A DNA stretch of 64,000 nt from Episyrphus balteatus (taxonomy: Eukaryota; Arthropoda; Insecta; Diptera; Syrphidae), in assembly GCF_945859705.1 (NCBI RefSeq), contig NC_079134.1, forward strand, positions 16,161,545-16,225,544. Reading direction: 5' to 3'. Positions 13,781-26,818 of the stretch are shown here, one piece after another. The notes below the pieces were generated by a model, which saw nothing but the letters and a program-made list of their open reading frames with translations, made no database searches and was not told the DNA's origin. Positions within the stretch are counted from its first letter, which is position 1; each line of letters opens with the position of its first letter. Position numbers and translations under genes: made by a program.

Positions 13781-14514
13781 GAGGTTGTCTAATAGCCCTC
13801 TGTTGACTCTTTTATTATAATTGAATGAACTCAAACAGTAGTTGTGGCTTGTGTGTGTATGTATTCTAGTTTGTCTGTTAATTGAAATGGAATCTTAAAA
13901 CTTAAATTGAATCAATAGAATTGCAAGTTTTAAGTTTTGTGGGTTAGGTCATGGTAGGTAACTTTCTATTAGGTATGTTGGTATGAGTGTATGTTTGTGT
14001 TTTATTGTCTTTAGGGATGTGGTGATTTGTGCAATTTTGATCATATATTAGTTTGGTTTTGGGTGAAAGGGTTAAGTTTTGGTATTTTTAACACCTAACT
14101 CTTGATGATGATTTAATTATGTTTGAGTTTGATGTGCTTACGTTGAGAGAAGCTTTGGGTAGGGCAGTAAACTATTAAAGTAAATCTTTATAGCTGTTAT
14201 TGAGAGTTGAGTGAAATTGGTGTTGCAAATTATTGGTACTAATTATTTGGTTGATAAATGGGCTTCAGGTCAAAATGTAACAAGTATTTATTTAAATGTT
14301 CACGATGTTACTTATGTTACTAATAACATTGTACAACAATCTGACTGAAATGCCTCTTCAAGCCATCTATATTTTTAAACCGGATAAAATATAAGGTTAT
14401 TGTTTATTAACAACTGGCTTCGCTCGCAACCTTTTGTCCATAATGTTCAGGGACATAGACAAGGGGGTTCACGAGGTCATCACCAGATCTGTCTTTGGGT
14501 GTATACGTGCAAAA

Positions 14515-14660
14515 AAGCTGCGTAGTGTACTGCTGTGCTAAGCAAAAAGGGCACATATCCATTTTTGTAGTTTCGAGATAAATGAATTTTAGTGTTTCTG
14601 GATTTCGCACTGGAGTAAATGGACATATACGCCCTTTTTGCTTAGTAAAGCACATAAGAT
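14515..14660. mobile_element. short TIR element, CTAAGCAAAAAGGGC family
   Basis: The left end at about 14537 reads GCTAAGCAAAAAGGGCACAT and continues to TCCATTT. The right end (about 14613-14647) is the inverted form, running from AAATGGACATAT to GCCCTTTTTGCTTAG. The inner core is about 50 bp. The same terminus recurs at 14672 and 16918, so this is one member of a local family. Confidence 0.6.
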
Positions 14661-15629
14661 GTGCAATGTCGTGCTAAGCAAAAAGGGCGCATATCACCTT
14701 TTGTAGTTTTTAGCAAATTGAATTTTATTGTTTCTGGTTTTCGCACCTTTAAATTAAATATTTTTAAAAATTAAAAAAAAAATGGAGAAACCTACAGCCT
14801 TTTTTAATAAGTAAAACACACAAAGAGTGCAAATGTGCTCTTTTGGCTAAATGCAAATTCGGAAAATTGCCATAATTTTGTATTTAACTTTAAACAATTA
14901 AATAAAAGATGTTTTATAACATTTCATAAGCAAAAATAGACATTAATTTATCATTAAAAAAATAAAATAACTTAAAAACGAAAAAACATCAAAAATAATA
15001 ATTCAACATGAAACATACTTATTAAATTACTTAAAATAGTTTAACATTTTACTAAATCGTTTAAATTTTTCAGTCATTTTTCACACAAAACGGGAAGTGT
15101 TTTCCAGAATACTAAGCCGGTTTTTTTCTATCAAACAAAAAGATTGCCACAACAAATTTTTCGGGAAATTCGTGACAAATTGCATAACTTGATATATAGT
15201 ACCTATATCGCAAGTAAAAATATTTTTATGACTTAGAATTTACACAATTGTCAAGTGGTCATTTACAAAATTGTCCCCTGTAACCTTTCGCATGTCTATG
15301 AAATAGGTGGTAAAAAGATTCAGCCGACATAAATTTTATTATATTTTTATTTTATATTTTATTATTTTATATTAAATTCAAAAAAAAAGTATTCAAAGTT
15401 ACTTCTGAAATAACGAAAACTACTTTTTAAATGGTTTTATATCCTTTTTTTGAAGATTGTTGAAGCTGTTTTTTTTTTTTTTTATGTATAGAAATTTTCA
15501 AAAATATTTGAAAAACGAATTAGTCGACATATTTAAACAAAGTTTGATCCCTTTTGAAAAATTTGATTTAAAAAAAAAAATTCGAAATTAATATTTTTGA
15601 ATATTTTTTCTTAATTTTTAAATCAAAGT

Positions 15630-16705
15630 TACTCATTTTAAGTAAAAAGGCGTATGAACCAACAAAGTTGTGAGATACTTAGTAAATAAATTGCACGACT
15701 GGGGTCGCACGTACTTGCTCTTATGCTTAAAGTAACTATAATGTTAAAGCTTTTCATTAAAGAAATTTAAAATTTGATATTTTGAAGAAATTTCATAAGT
15801 AGTATAAAAAAATTAAATCTGTTTTTATAATTAATTAAACTATGTTTTAAATTATCTTAAAAAAAATAAAAAATATGCCATTTTATTTCTTGTATAAAAA
15901 GGTATTTTTAGAAAAAAAATTTCGAAAATTGTAGGAGCCGTTTTTTAAAAAAATAATTTTTTATATATAAAATTTTTTAACATTTTTCAAAAAAAAAGTT
16001 GGTATGCCATTTTGAAGAAATAATTAATTTACACATAAAAACTAAATTTCAAAATTTTTCATTGATCCGTTTTCAAAAAATTGATTTTTCAAAAAAAAAT
16101 TTTTAAATATTTTTTAAAAAACCAAAAATGCGTTTTTTGAAAATTTTCTAAAATTTTAATATTATCTTTACTTACACACTTTTGTAATAAAAATTTTCAT
16201 TTAAATCGGGTTAATGTTGTACGAGATATTCAGAAACGAAAAAAACCGTTCTATGACAGGTACCGTTAATAACGGTACAAAAAATATTTTTTTTATTTAA
16301 AAAGTTGGCCCTTATGTGTAGTACTACACACAAAAATTTTAATCAAAATCGTTAGAGCCGTTTTTGAAAAAAATTAACTTTTCTATTTCCGTTATATGGC
16401 AGGTACCGTTAGTTTTGGTCATAAAAAAAAATTTCAATTTCCCCTCTAGGGAATCACCAAAAACTGCTAACTACCAAGTTTGAAGAAAATCACTTCACTC
16501 GTTTAGGCTGCAGCTCCAGATAGAGACAGACACACAGACAGACAGACAGACAGACACACACACAGACAGACAGACAGAATTGCCGGACCCACTTTTTTGG
16601 CATTCTCCATCATCGTAATGTCATGTAAAATTGTTATCTCGAGTTCGATTTTTTTTACGAATCCTAAACTTGCCCTATAGATAGTACCTATATCGCAAGT
16701 AAAAA
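15630..16705 (+). repeat. R1 dispersed repeat, fullest copy on plus strand
   Basis: It starts near the module TGCACGACTGGGGTCGCACG (15692-15711) and runs through several 'gagccGtttttnaaaaa' and 'ggtaccGttaataacggta' blocks. It ends past a CAGA/CACA microsatellite (16520-16578) and a block containing 'cccacttttttggcattctc'. The minus-strand copy at 59.1-60.2 kb has the same order. A similar block, GTACCTATATCGCAAGTAAA, occurs at 15200 and again at 16686. It is non-coding. Confidence 0.7.
16520..16578. repeat. (CAGA)n/(CACA)n microsatellite
   Basis: Tetranucleotide CAGA repeats are interrupted by CACACACA. The run sits at the same internal position of the R1 family as the TCTG run near 59338-59393. 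Confidence 0.9.
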
Positions 16706-17333
16706 AGGGCACATAAGCAAAAAATTATGGCTTATGTGCCTTTTTTTTTGCTTAGTAAATGGTTCATAAGCCTTTTATGCTTAATAACATGATTGAAAAC
16801 GGGTATGTGCCCTTTTTCATTTGCGGTTTTGGGCTATTTCAAGTTGGAAAAATAAAGTGCTGCTTCCTGCTTTCGTTTTCAAATATGCCACAAACTCAGT
16901 TTTTAATTTTTGGCTCATATACGCCCTTTTTGCTTAGCACGGCAGTGTAGTATAATAGTTCCTGCTATATTTAAGTTAGATTTCCTTTTGAAGACTAAAC
17001 TTTTTATTTGCTCAATAGGCAAGTATTGCTTACGTGTCAAAATAAAAAGGTGGTTTCCGTCATGACGTACGTCGGTCTGTGCATCAGTACGTCGTCGGCA
17101 CCTGAAAATAAAGTTGCAGACGTAAAACGGATTCACTTGAAATTGGTAGAGATCATTTTTTCGTAATTTCCAAGGTTGTTTTTTTTTAATATCTTCTTTA
17201 GAACTCCCATATTACAGTTTCGAGGTATTGCAATTCTCTCAAAAACGGCTTCAAAGTTTTGACAAAATTTGTATACCTACGTATACGGCATGTTGTTAGT
17301 CAAACCAAATTGAGTTTTTAGATTTTATCAGCA

Positions 17334-17410
17334 GGTGGCCATGGCACAGTGGAGTGTATATTTGACTGCAGTGCCGGCATCGTGGGTTCGAGCTTAAGGG
17401 TTATCTCAGC
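17334..17410 (+). repeat. tRNA-derived SINE-like module
   Basis: An A box (TGGCACAGTGG, 17342-17352) and a B box (GGTTCGAGCTT, 17385-17395) are spaced as in a tRNA gene. They lie in a GC-richer patch within AT-rich DNA. No cloverleaf with complete stems is obvious, so this is better read as the RNA polymerase III head of a SINE than as a functional tRNA. A module related to the R1 terminus (CTTGCGACCCAGGTGTGCAT, from about 17572) lies about 170 bp downstream and may belong to the same element. Confidence 0.6.
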
Positions 17411-17760
17411 AGAAGCGACCTGGGCGATAACATGAGACAATTTTCTATTATGTTTCCTCCTAATAGAGTTAGACTACTTTTGTTAAAACTTTATAAAACT
17501 AATTCAAATTTTACATTTTGGATGGTTAACTAGTAACATACCTTAAACTACAAGAGAAAGTACGACCGCTACTTGCGACCCAGGTGTGCATTTAATTTTT
17601 TTTTACATTCTTGTGTTTTGAAATTAAATGCGGTCTTCAGTAAAAATGTGAAAATTCATTAATTTTCTGCCAAAAATTTCACAGCCCAACAATGAGGGGT
17701 TGTAGCTCGAAACTTATCGGTATGTGTGTTCATAAACGAATTCGAAAATTTTTGAACATG

Positions 17761-17955
17761 TTTAAGAAAAGTTTCTTAGATTTTAAGAAAAATTTCTTAG
17801 ATTTTAAGAAAAGTTTCTTAGATTTTAAGAAAAGATTCTTAGATTTTAAGAAAAGTTTCTTAGATTTTTAGAAAATTTTCTTAGATTTTAAGAAAAGTTT
17901 CTTAGATTTTAAGAAAAGTTTCTTAGATTTTAAGAAAAGTTTCTTACATTTTAAG
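17761..17955 (+). repeat. 21-bp minisatellite, copy 1
   Basis: About nine tandem copies of a unit like GTTTCTTAGATTTTAAGAAA (period 21 bp with occasional changes). Each unit is nearly self-complementary (TTTCTTA...TAAGAAA), so the array can fold. Related TTCTTAAA and TTAAGAA words are scattered over 19.0-19.8 kb of the same unit. Confidence 0.9.
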
Positions 17956-20900
17956 ACTATTTCTTAAATTTTATGATTTTTTTCATAAATTTCGTAAAAG
18001 TTTAAATGAAATGTTGCCTCAATTTTATGAAAAAAATCGTAAAAACTATGAATTTTTCTTAAAGTTGTATGATTGTTTTCATAAAATATAATACGCTTTT
18101 CATTAGAGGCATGCATTTATTTATATAAATGCATATAATACATTACCATTTCCATTCCAAGCCTTTAATTTGTTCCTAGAAAAAATTGTATCCCAAACAA
18201 ACAAACAGCAAAAGAAAACATCCCAAAATCTAAAACAAAAAAATGAAAATTGTTTTTAAAAATAAAAGAAATTATTAAGTTTAAACGTTATAAAAATGTT
18301 TTATTGATCATTATCACTATACATTTCACTTTAAAGTTAATTTTTAATTTAATTTTACTTTTTTAATGGATGCATCATCTGAAAAGATAGAAAAAAGTTT
18401 GTATTAGTAAAATGAATATGTACTATTTGGTTTAAAAAATTGAAATAGCTAGAAGGTTAAATTATCTTTTACCCTATTGTAATCGGCAGCATTAGACTTT
18501 GGAGCTGAAAAAAAAAACAATACAAAATTGAATAAGTTGGGGAAAAATAAAAATATAAAGAATTTAGATAGGTATCTACATCATATAGAATAATTTGAGA
18601 AATGTTGATAATATTAAGTTAAAACAAATTTTAAATATTTAGAGAAATAAAATAAAATTCAACACTTACCTACTAAATACTATGTTTTGCTTTAGTTTGC
18701 AATGACAATTTCAAGTGTACAGGATTAGTTGAGAGTCGCCTTTAATATGGTTTTTATTTTGTGTTGATTTTTTCCCCTTTGCCGGTCCAAAGTTGAAGAT
18801 TACGTATGTGCCTCCTTATTTCACAAAAATATCAAATCACGATTTTTAATTTTAAAATACGCACCTATAAGAAAAAAAAAATTAAAATATGTTTAATATA
18901 TAATACTACCTACTTATACTCTTCAAAATTGTCTACATGGTTGAAATGCTTAACACTGTTTATAATAAATATTGTGTTTTATTCACAAACTTTTATAACT
19001 TATTTCGGCAACGACCGTCCACTTTGAATATCAGATTTTAAATTAAATCCTCAAAGAAATCTTTCTGAGGCATAGATTCAGAACAACAGTTATTATTTTC
19101 TAGATTGATGAAAAAGTACATAGACTTTAAGAAAATATACTTAAAAACTCAAAACGTAAGAATTTTTTCATAAATTATAAGTATACTTTCATAATATTTA
19201 ATGAATTAATTCTTAAAATTTGGAAAAATATGAATTTCGAACTTAAAAAGTATGAACAGATTCTTAAATTTTAAGAATAAGTTCTTAATACCGAATACAG
19301 GATAACGGTAAAATATTCGTTATTTTCCGATTAATGAAAAAATACATTCTTTTTAAGAAAAAATACTTAAAATTACAATATTTATGAACTTCTTACAAAT
19401 GTAATTTTTAAAATAGATTTTTTCAATTTTAGAAGGGAAAAAACGTCAATTATAAAAATTATTTTAACTCATAATACAAATGAATGCAAAATAATAGTGA
19501 ATTTAGTTTATAAAGGTATGTACAGATTCTAAGATTCAGCATAAAAATCTTTCCAATTGGATCTAGAAGTTTATGAATTTGTTCATAAACTTACGTATTC
19601 GTTCTTAAAAAAAATTCATAAAAATATTTTCCATAGGAAAATTTGTATGAAAACTGATTCTTAAATTTTATGAATCTTTCTTAAAACTAAACTTTTTTTT
19701 TAAGAATTTGTGCTTAAATTTAATGAATTTTTCTTAAAAATTTATGAATTTTGGTTTATGAACGAGATTCATAGTTTTTAAGAATAATACTTTTTTCAGT
19801 GTAAGAATGAAGTTAGAGACTTGAAACTTGGGGAATATTTTTTTTAGTTTATTTCCAACCATATAAGATCTTAGGAGCATACAAATTCTAATTATTTTAA
19901 AATACCGAGCACCCTGTTGTGCACCTTGCAATTCACATCATGTTAGGCCATATTTTCTAGTTACGAAAAAATAGCATAGACAATACACCAATTTGTGCCT
20001 AATCATATATTCTTTCAGAATATAACCTTACTTTATTTTTTTGTTTGTTTTATTGTGCGATAAAAAATGGGTAAAGTTGAAAAAATAGAGGAAAAAATCA
20101 CTTTTTAAAGATTTATAGGATAAAAACCTACACTTAATTTGTTTAAACAATAGACTTATATGCATCATTAAAAAGGTCTAAGAACCCTCTTTCCAAAAAA
20201 ATATCACATATATTGAGAATTGTAAAAAAAAATGACTGAGATATTGAAAGATTAGCTCGTAAAGTCTGTAAAAATGGTTAATGTAAATACAAAAAAAATG
20301 GAAGGTTTTAAAAATTTAACAAAAATATTTTCATGCATTATTCGACCATATAAACAGCCTAAATTATGTAACTTGTCGGGTGTATTTATTTTTTTTTTAC
20401 GGTTTTTTTGTTTACTGGCTTAATTAATTCCAAAGCGTTTCAAAATAATGCACAAAAGCGTTTTAATACTTCGAGACTAAAGTAAAAGTTCACAAGACTT
20501 TTACGCTCAAAACTTTAAACGCTTTTTTCTTAACTTCTTTTCTATAACTTAGTAATCAATACTATCCTCTTGATTCTAGAAGCATCCAGAAATACGTTGG
20601 ATTTTTCTATGGGTACATTAAAATTTTGTGATTCGACAAATAAATTTATAGGTACGTACTTCTGAGTTTGAGTGCGTCTACTTTAAAACGTGATTTTACG
20701 GTGCCAGGCTTTTGAACTGATTTTTAGAACGCATAAGGCTATAACCTATAAAACTGCATTACTCAGATTTTATGGTTATGTCTAAAATGGTCGGTGTAAA
20801 ATAAAGTTGAAAAAAAAAAAATAAACCAGGAGAATTTATTTCGTATGAAATCGAACAAATTTTAGCTCCAACGGATACCTCGGTAGGGCCGATTACCCCT

Positions 20901-21485
20901 TTAAGATGTTGTTAAGAATTTTAAGGGATAATTTCATGAAAAAGTGGACAAAGTATGCACGATTTTTTAATTTTTTCAAAAGCAAACCGACATTTTCTAG
21001 CAACAACTCTTAATGCAAGTTGCAAGTAATGATAGAATTGACACCGGGAAAAATTTTCGCTATGAATAAGAATTGGCGCCACAATCACCTTACAGGTTAC
21101 AGGATTATTCAATAGACAAAAAAAAAACCCTGACATGGACTTTTTAGTTACTAAGGATTTTGTTTTTATTAACACTGACGTCACTGACGACAAAAAAGAT
21201 GAAGTTGTTGCTTGATTATTGAATGCAAATGATATTTAATATATTTGGGTGTGTTGGCACCTAGGTCTAAGTTATTATTCACATTATTTTCACGTTGCCC
21301 AAATACACTCTGGCGTATACGTAATTTTTTTTTTTTTTTTAATTACTTGTGAAAGATTGGAGGAATGTTATTATATGTATTCCCCGTTAGCAAGACATTT
21401 TCTATTTGTTCCCCTAAATAAAATAAGTTAATATTCTAAATACAGAAAAATTCTTAAAACTAACAGCCTTACAACCTTATTGCTA

Positions 21486-21655
21486 TTTACAACTATCAAT
21501 TGATAGTTGATAAAAATTTAATTTCGATATCTTATTACTTAATTAAAAAAGTTTTGAAAGCAGAGAATGGTCCTAACCGTTACCAGTTTTCCTATAAATA
21601 AGGTTTAATAATCCCAAATTTCAGTATTTATCAACTATCGATCGTTAGTTGTAAA
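21486..21655. mobile_element. small inverted-repeat element, copy 1
   Basis: Ends of about 29 bp are inverted copies of each other (21486-21514 and 21627-21655), starting TTTACAACTATC and ending GTTAGTTGTAAA. Each end is itself nearly palindromic (CAACTATCAATTGATAGTTG; CAACTATCGATCGTTAGTTG). The core is about 110 bp and has no ORF. Confidence 0.65.
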
Positions 21656-22221
21656 TCACTATACGGGTGTAAGTGTCCGATTAATGTAACGTGAGCAACT
21701 AACAGAATTTGTTGTTTTCTAAGCAAATGCTAAAAAATATTAACTCAATTATAAAAGTAAGTTAGTACATTCAGGAGCAGTAAATATTTTCAATAAAATT
21801 CACAATTATTGCATTGGAAACTTTTCTGAATTGAATACATATGAGTGTGGAAGGGTTAAAGTTCATTTTTCAACGTGATAAACTGGAAACAAGCGTCAAT
21901 ATGTCCTCTTCGCTACTTTGGAATGGCCGTGAAGTAAAGTGTTTATCTTCTTATATTTTTGCATTAGGTCTGGTACAAAAACCTTCTTCATTGCTGAGCC
22001 TTAAAAATCTTATATGTATCAAAATAAAACAAAGTGAAGTAAAGTGTTTATCTTCTTCCAAGGTTGTTTTTTTTTAATATCTTCTTTAGAACTCCCATAT
22101 TACAGTTTCGAGGTATTGCAATTCTCTCAAAAACGGCTTCAAAGTTTTGACAAAATTTGTATACCTACGTATACGGCATGTTGTTAGTCAAACCAAATTG
22201 AGTTTTTAGATTTTATCAGCA

Positions 22222-22298
22222 GGTGGCCATGGCACAGTGGAGTGTATATTTGACTGCAGTGCCGGCATCGTGGGTTCGAGCTTAAGGGTTATCTCAGC
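22222..22298 (+). repeat. tRNA-derived SINE-like module (duplicated copy)
   Basis: It is identical in A box and B box to 17334-17410 and was carried along by the tandem duplication. Confidence 0.6.
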
Positions 22299-22648
22299 AG
22301 AAGCGACCTGGGCGATAACATGAGACAATTTTCTATTATGTTTCCTCCTAATAGAGTTAGACTACTTTTGTTAAAACTTTATAAAACTAATTCAAATTTT
22401 ACATTTTGGATGGTTAACTAGTAACATACCTTAAACTACAAGAGAAAGTACGACCGCTACTTGCGACCCAGGTGTGCATTTAATTTTTTTTTACATTCTT
22501 GTGTTTTGAAATTAAATGCGGTCTTCAGTAAAAATGTGAAAATTCATTAATTTTCTGCCAAAAATTTCACAGCCCAACAATGAGGGGTTGTAGCTCGAAA
22601 CTTATCGGTATGTGTGTTCATAAACGAATTCGAAAATTTTTGAACATG

Positions 22649-22843
22649 TTTAAGAAAAGTTTCTTAGATTTTAAGAAAAATTTCTTAGATTTTAAGAAAA
22701 GTTTCTTAGATTTTAAGAAAAGATTCTTAGATTTTAAGAAAAGTTTCTTAGATTTTTAGAAAATTTTCTTAGATTTTAAGAAAAGTTTCTTAGATTTTAA
22801 GAAAAGTTTCTTAGATTTTAAGAAAAGTTTCTTACATTTTAAG
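22649..22843 (+). repeat. 21-bp minisatellite, copy 2
   Basis: This is the duplicate of 17761-17955 and shows the same repeat number in both copies. Repeat number normally drifts fast, which argues for a very recent or artificial duplication. Confidence 0.9.
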
Positions 22844-25800
22844 ACTATTTCTTAAATTTTATGATTTTTTTCATAAATTTCGTAAAAGTTTAAATGAAAT
22901 GTTGCCTCAATTTTATGAAAAAAATCGTAAAAACTATGAATTTTTCTTAAAGTTGTATGATTGTTTTCATAAAATATAATACGCTTTTCATTAGAGGCAT
23001 GCATTTATTTATATAAATGCATATAATACATTACCATTTCCATTCCAAGCCTTTAATTTGTTCCTAGAAAAAATTGTATCCCAAACAAACAAACAGCAAA
23101 AGAAAACATCCCAAAATCTAAAACAAAAAAATGAAAATTGTTTTTAAAAATAAAAGAAATTATTAAGTTTAAACGTTATAAAAATGTTTTATTGATCATT
23201 ATCACTATACATTTCACTTTAAAGTTAATTTTTAATTTAATTTTACTTTTTTAATGGATGCATCATCTGAAAAGATAGAAAAAAGTTTGTATTAGTAAAA
23301 TGAATATGTACTATTTGGTTTAAAAAATTGAAATAGCTAGAAGGTTAAATTATCTTTTACCCTATTGTAATCGGCAGCATTAGACTTTGGAGCTGAAAAA
23401 AAAAACAATACAAAATTGAATAAGTTGGGGAAAAATAAAAATATAAAGAATTTAGATAGGTATCTACATCATATAGAATAATTTGAGAAATGTTGATAAT
23501 ATTAAGTTAAAACAAATTTTAAATATTTAGAGAAATAAAATAAAATTCAACACTTACCTACTAAATACTATGTTTTGCTTTAGTTTGCAATGACAATTTC
23601 AAGTGTACAGGATTAGTTGAGAGTCGCCTTTAATATGGTTTTTATTTTGTGTTGATTTTTTCCCCTTTGCCGGTCCAAAGTTGAAGATTACGTATGTGCC
23701 TCCTTATTTCACAAAAATATCAAATCACGATTTTTAATTTTAAAATACGCAGCTATAAGAAAAAAAAAATTAAAATATGTTTAATATATAATACTACCTA
23801 CTTATACTCTTCAAAATTGTCTACATGGTTGAAATGCTTAACACTGTTTATAATAAATATTGTGTTTTATTCACAAACTTTTATAACTTATTTCGGCAAC
23901 GACCGTCCACTTTGAATATCAGATTTTAAATTAAATCCTCAAAGAAATCTTTCTGAGGCATAGATTCAGAACAACAGTTATTATTTTCTAGATTGATGAA
24001 AAAGTACATAGACTTTAAGAAAATATACTTAAAAACTCAAAACGTAAGAATTTTTTCATAAATTATAAGTATACTTTCATAATATTTAATGAATTAATTC
24101 TTAAAATTTGGAAAAATATGAATTTCGAACTTAAAAAGTATGAACAGATTCTTAAATTTTAAGAATAAGTTCTTAATACCGAATACAGGATAACGGTAAA
24201 ATATTCGTTATTTTTCGATTAATGAAAAAATACATTCTTTTTAAGAAAAAATACTTAAAATTACAATATTTATGAACTTCTTACAAATGTAATTTTTAAA
24301 ATAGATTTTTTCAATTTTAGAAGGGAAAAAACGTCAATTATAAAAATTATTTTAACTCATAATACAAATGAATGCAAAATAATAGTGAATTTAGTTTATA
24401 AAGGTATGTACAGATTCTAAGATTCAGCATAAAAATCTTTCCAATTGGATCTAGAAGTTTATGAATTTGTTCATAAACTTACGTATTCGTTCTTAAAAAA
24501 AATTCATAAAAATATTTTCCATAGGAAAATTTGTATGAAAACTGATTCTTAAATTTTATGAATCTTTCTTAAAACTAAACTTTTTTTTTAAGAATTTGTG
24601 CTTAAATTTAATGAATTTTTCTTAAAAATTTATGAATTTTGGTTTATGAACGAGATTCATAGTTTTTAAGAATAATACTTTTTTCAGTGTAAGAATGAAG
24701 TTAGAGACTTGAAACTTGGGGAATATTTTTTTTAGTTTATTTCCAACCATATAAGATCTTAGGAGCATACAAATTCTAATTATTTTAAAATACCGAGCAC
24801 CCTGTTGTGCACCTTGCAATTCACATCATGTTAGGCCATATTTTCTAGTTACGAAAAAATAGCATAGACAATACACCAATTTGTGCCTAATCATATATTC
24901 TTTCAGAATATAACCTTACTTTATTTTTTTGTTTGTTTTATTGTGCGATAAAAAATGGGTAAAGTTGAAAAAATAGAGGAAAAAATCACTTTTTAAAGAT
25001 TTATAGGATAAAAACCTACACTTAATTTGTTTAAACAATAGACTTATATGCATCATTAAAAAGGTCTAAGAACCCTCTTTCCAAAAAAATATCACATATA
25101 TTGAGAATTGTAAAAAAAAATGACTGAGATATTGAAAGATTAGCTCGTAAAGTCTGTAAAAATGGTTAATGTAAATACAAAAAAAATGGAAGGTTTTAAA
25201 AATTTAACAAAAATATTTTCATGCATTATTCGACCATATAAACAGCCTAAATTATGTAACTTGTCGGGTGTATTTATTTTTTTTTTACGGTTTTTTTGTT
25301 TACTGGCTTAATTAATTCCAAAGCGTTTCAAAATAATGCACAAAAGCGTTTTAATACTTCGAGACTAAAGTAAAAGTTCACAAGACTTTTACGCTCAAAA
25401 CTTTAAACGCTTTTTTCTTAACTTCTTTTCTATAACTTAGTAATCAATACTATCCTCTTGATTCTAGAAGCATCCAGAAATACGTTGGATTTTTCTATGG
25501 GTACATTAAAATTTTGTGATTCGACAAATAAATTTATAGGTACGTACTTCTGAGTTTGAGTGCGTCTACTTTAAAACGTGATTTTACGGTGCCAGGCTTT
25601 TGAACTGATTTTTAGAACGCATAAGGCTATAACCTATAAAACTGCATTACTCAGATTTTATGGTTATGTCTAAAATGGTCGGTGTAAAATAAAGTTGAAA
25701 AAAAAAAAATAAACCAGGAGAATTTATTTCGTATGAAATCGAACAAATTTTAGCTCCAACGGATACCTCGGTAGGGCCGATTACCCCTTTAAGATGTTGT

Positions 25801-26373
25801 TAAGAATTTTAAGGGATAATTTCATGAAAAAGTGGACAAAGTATGCACGATTTTTTAATTTTTTCAAAAGCAAACCGACATTTTCTAGCAACAACTCTTA
25901 ATGCAAGTTGCAAGTAATGATAGAATTGACACCGGGAAAAATTTTCGCTATGAATAAGAATTGGCGCCACAATCACCTTACAGGTTACAGGATTATTCAA
26001 TAGACAAAAAAAAAACCCTGACATGGACTTTTTAGTTACTAAGGATTTTGTTTTTATTAACACTGACGTCACTGACGACAAAAAAGATGAAGTTGTTGCT
26101 TGATTATTGAATGCAAATGATATTTAATATATTTGGGTGTGTTGGCACCTAGGTCTAAGTTATTATTCACATTATTTTCACGTTGCCCAAATACACTCTG
26201 GCGTATACGTAATTTTTTTTTTTTTTTTAATTACTTGTGAAAGATTGGAGGAATGTTATTATATGTATTCCCCGTTAGCAAGACATTTTCTATTTGTTCC
26301 CCTAAATAAAATAAGTTAATATTCTAAATACAGAAAAATTCTTAAAACTAACAGCCTTACAACCTTATTGCTA

Positions 26374-26543
26374 TTTACAACTATCAATTGATAGTTGATA
26401 AAAATTTAATTTCGATATCTTATTACTTAATTAAAAAAGTTTTGAAAGCAGAGAATGGTCCTAACCGTTACCAGTTTTCCTATAAATAAGGTTTAATAAT
26501 CCCAAATTTCAGTATTTATCAACTATCGATCGTTAGTTGTAAA
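26374..26543. mobile_element. small inverted-repeat element, copy 2
   Basis: This is the duplicate of 21486-21655, with the same palindromic ends. Confidence 0.65.
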
Positions 26544-26818
26544 TCACTATACGGGTGTAAGTGTCCGATTAATGTAACGTGAGCAACTAACAGAATTTGT
26601 TGTTTTCTAAGCAAATGCTAAAAAATATTAACTCAATTATAAAAGTAAGTTAGTACATTCAGGAGCAGTAAATATTTTCAATAAAATTCACAATTATTGC
26701 ATTGGAAACTTTTCTGAATTGAATACATATGAGTGTGGAAGGGTTAAAGTTCATTTTTCAACGTGATAAACTGGAAACAAGCGTCAATATGTCCTCTTCG
26801 CTACTTTGGAATGGCCGT

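Larger units (their letters stand above)
14665..16955. mobile_element. larger TIR element of the CTAAGCAAAAAGGGC family, with nested R1 repeat
   Basis: The left terminus GTGCTAAGCAAAAAGGGCGC (from about 14672) is matched in inverted orientation by CGCCCTTTTTGCTTAGCAC (16921-16939). Further copies of the terminal motif lie inside (about 16700-16758). The interior contains an R1 copy (15630-16705) and no transposase ORF. An alternative reading is that several short elements inserted side by side and the two outermost ends only look paired. Confidence 0.5.
17168..22055 (+). repeat. 4888-bp tandem duplication, copy 1
   Basis: Every position here matches the position 4888 bp further on (22056-26943), in the same orientation and with no length change. 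I noticed only two substitutions: 18864 C against 23752 G, and 19327 C against 24215 T. The unit begins TTCCAAGGTTG, and identity ends immediately to the left (upstream 'cgtaa' differs). It carries a tRNA-derived module, a minisatellite, many TTCTTA/TAAGAA and TTCATAAA words, and a small inverted-repeat element. No protein-coding gene is recognised. Either it is a very recent duplication or an assembly duplication of one locus. Confidence 0.97.

Noticed and set aside
17761..17955. CRISPR-like array
   Set aside because: The units are contiguous with no unique spacers; it is an ordinary minisatellite in animal DNA.
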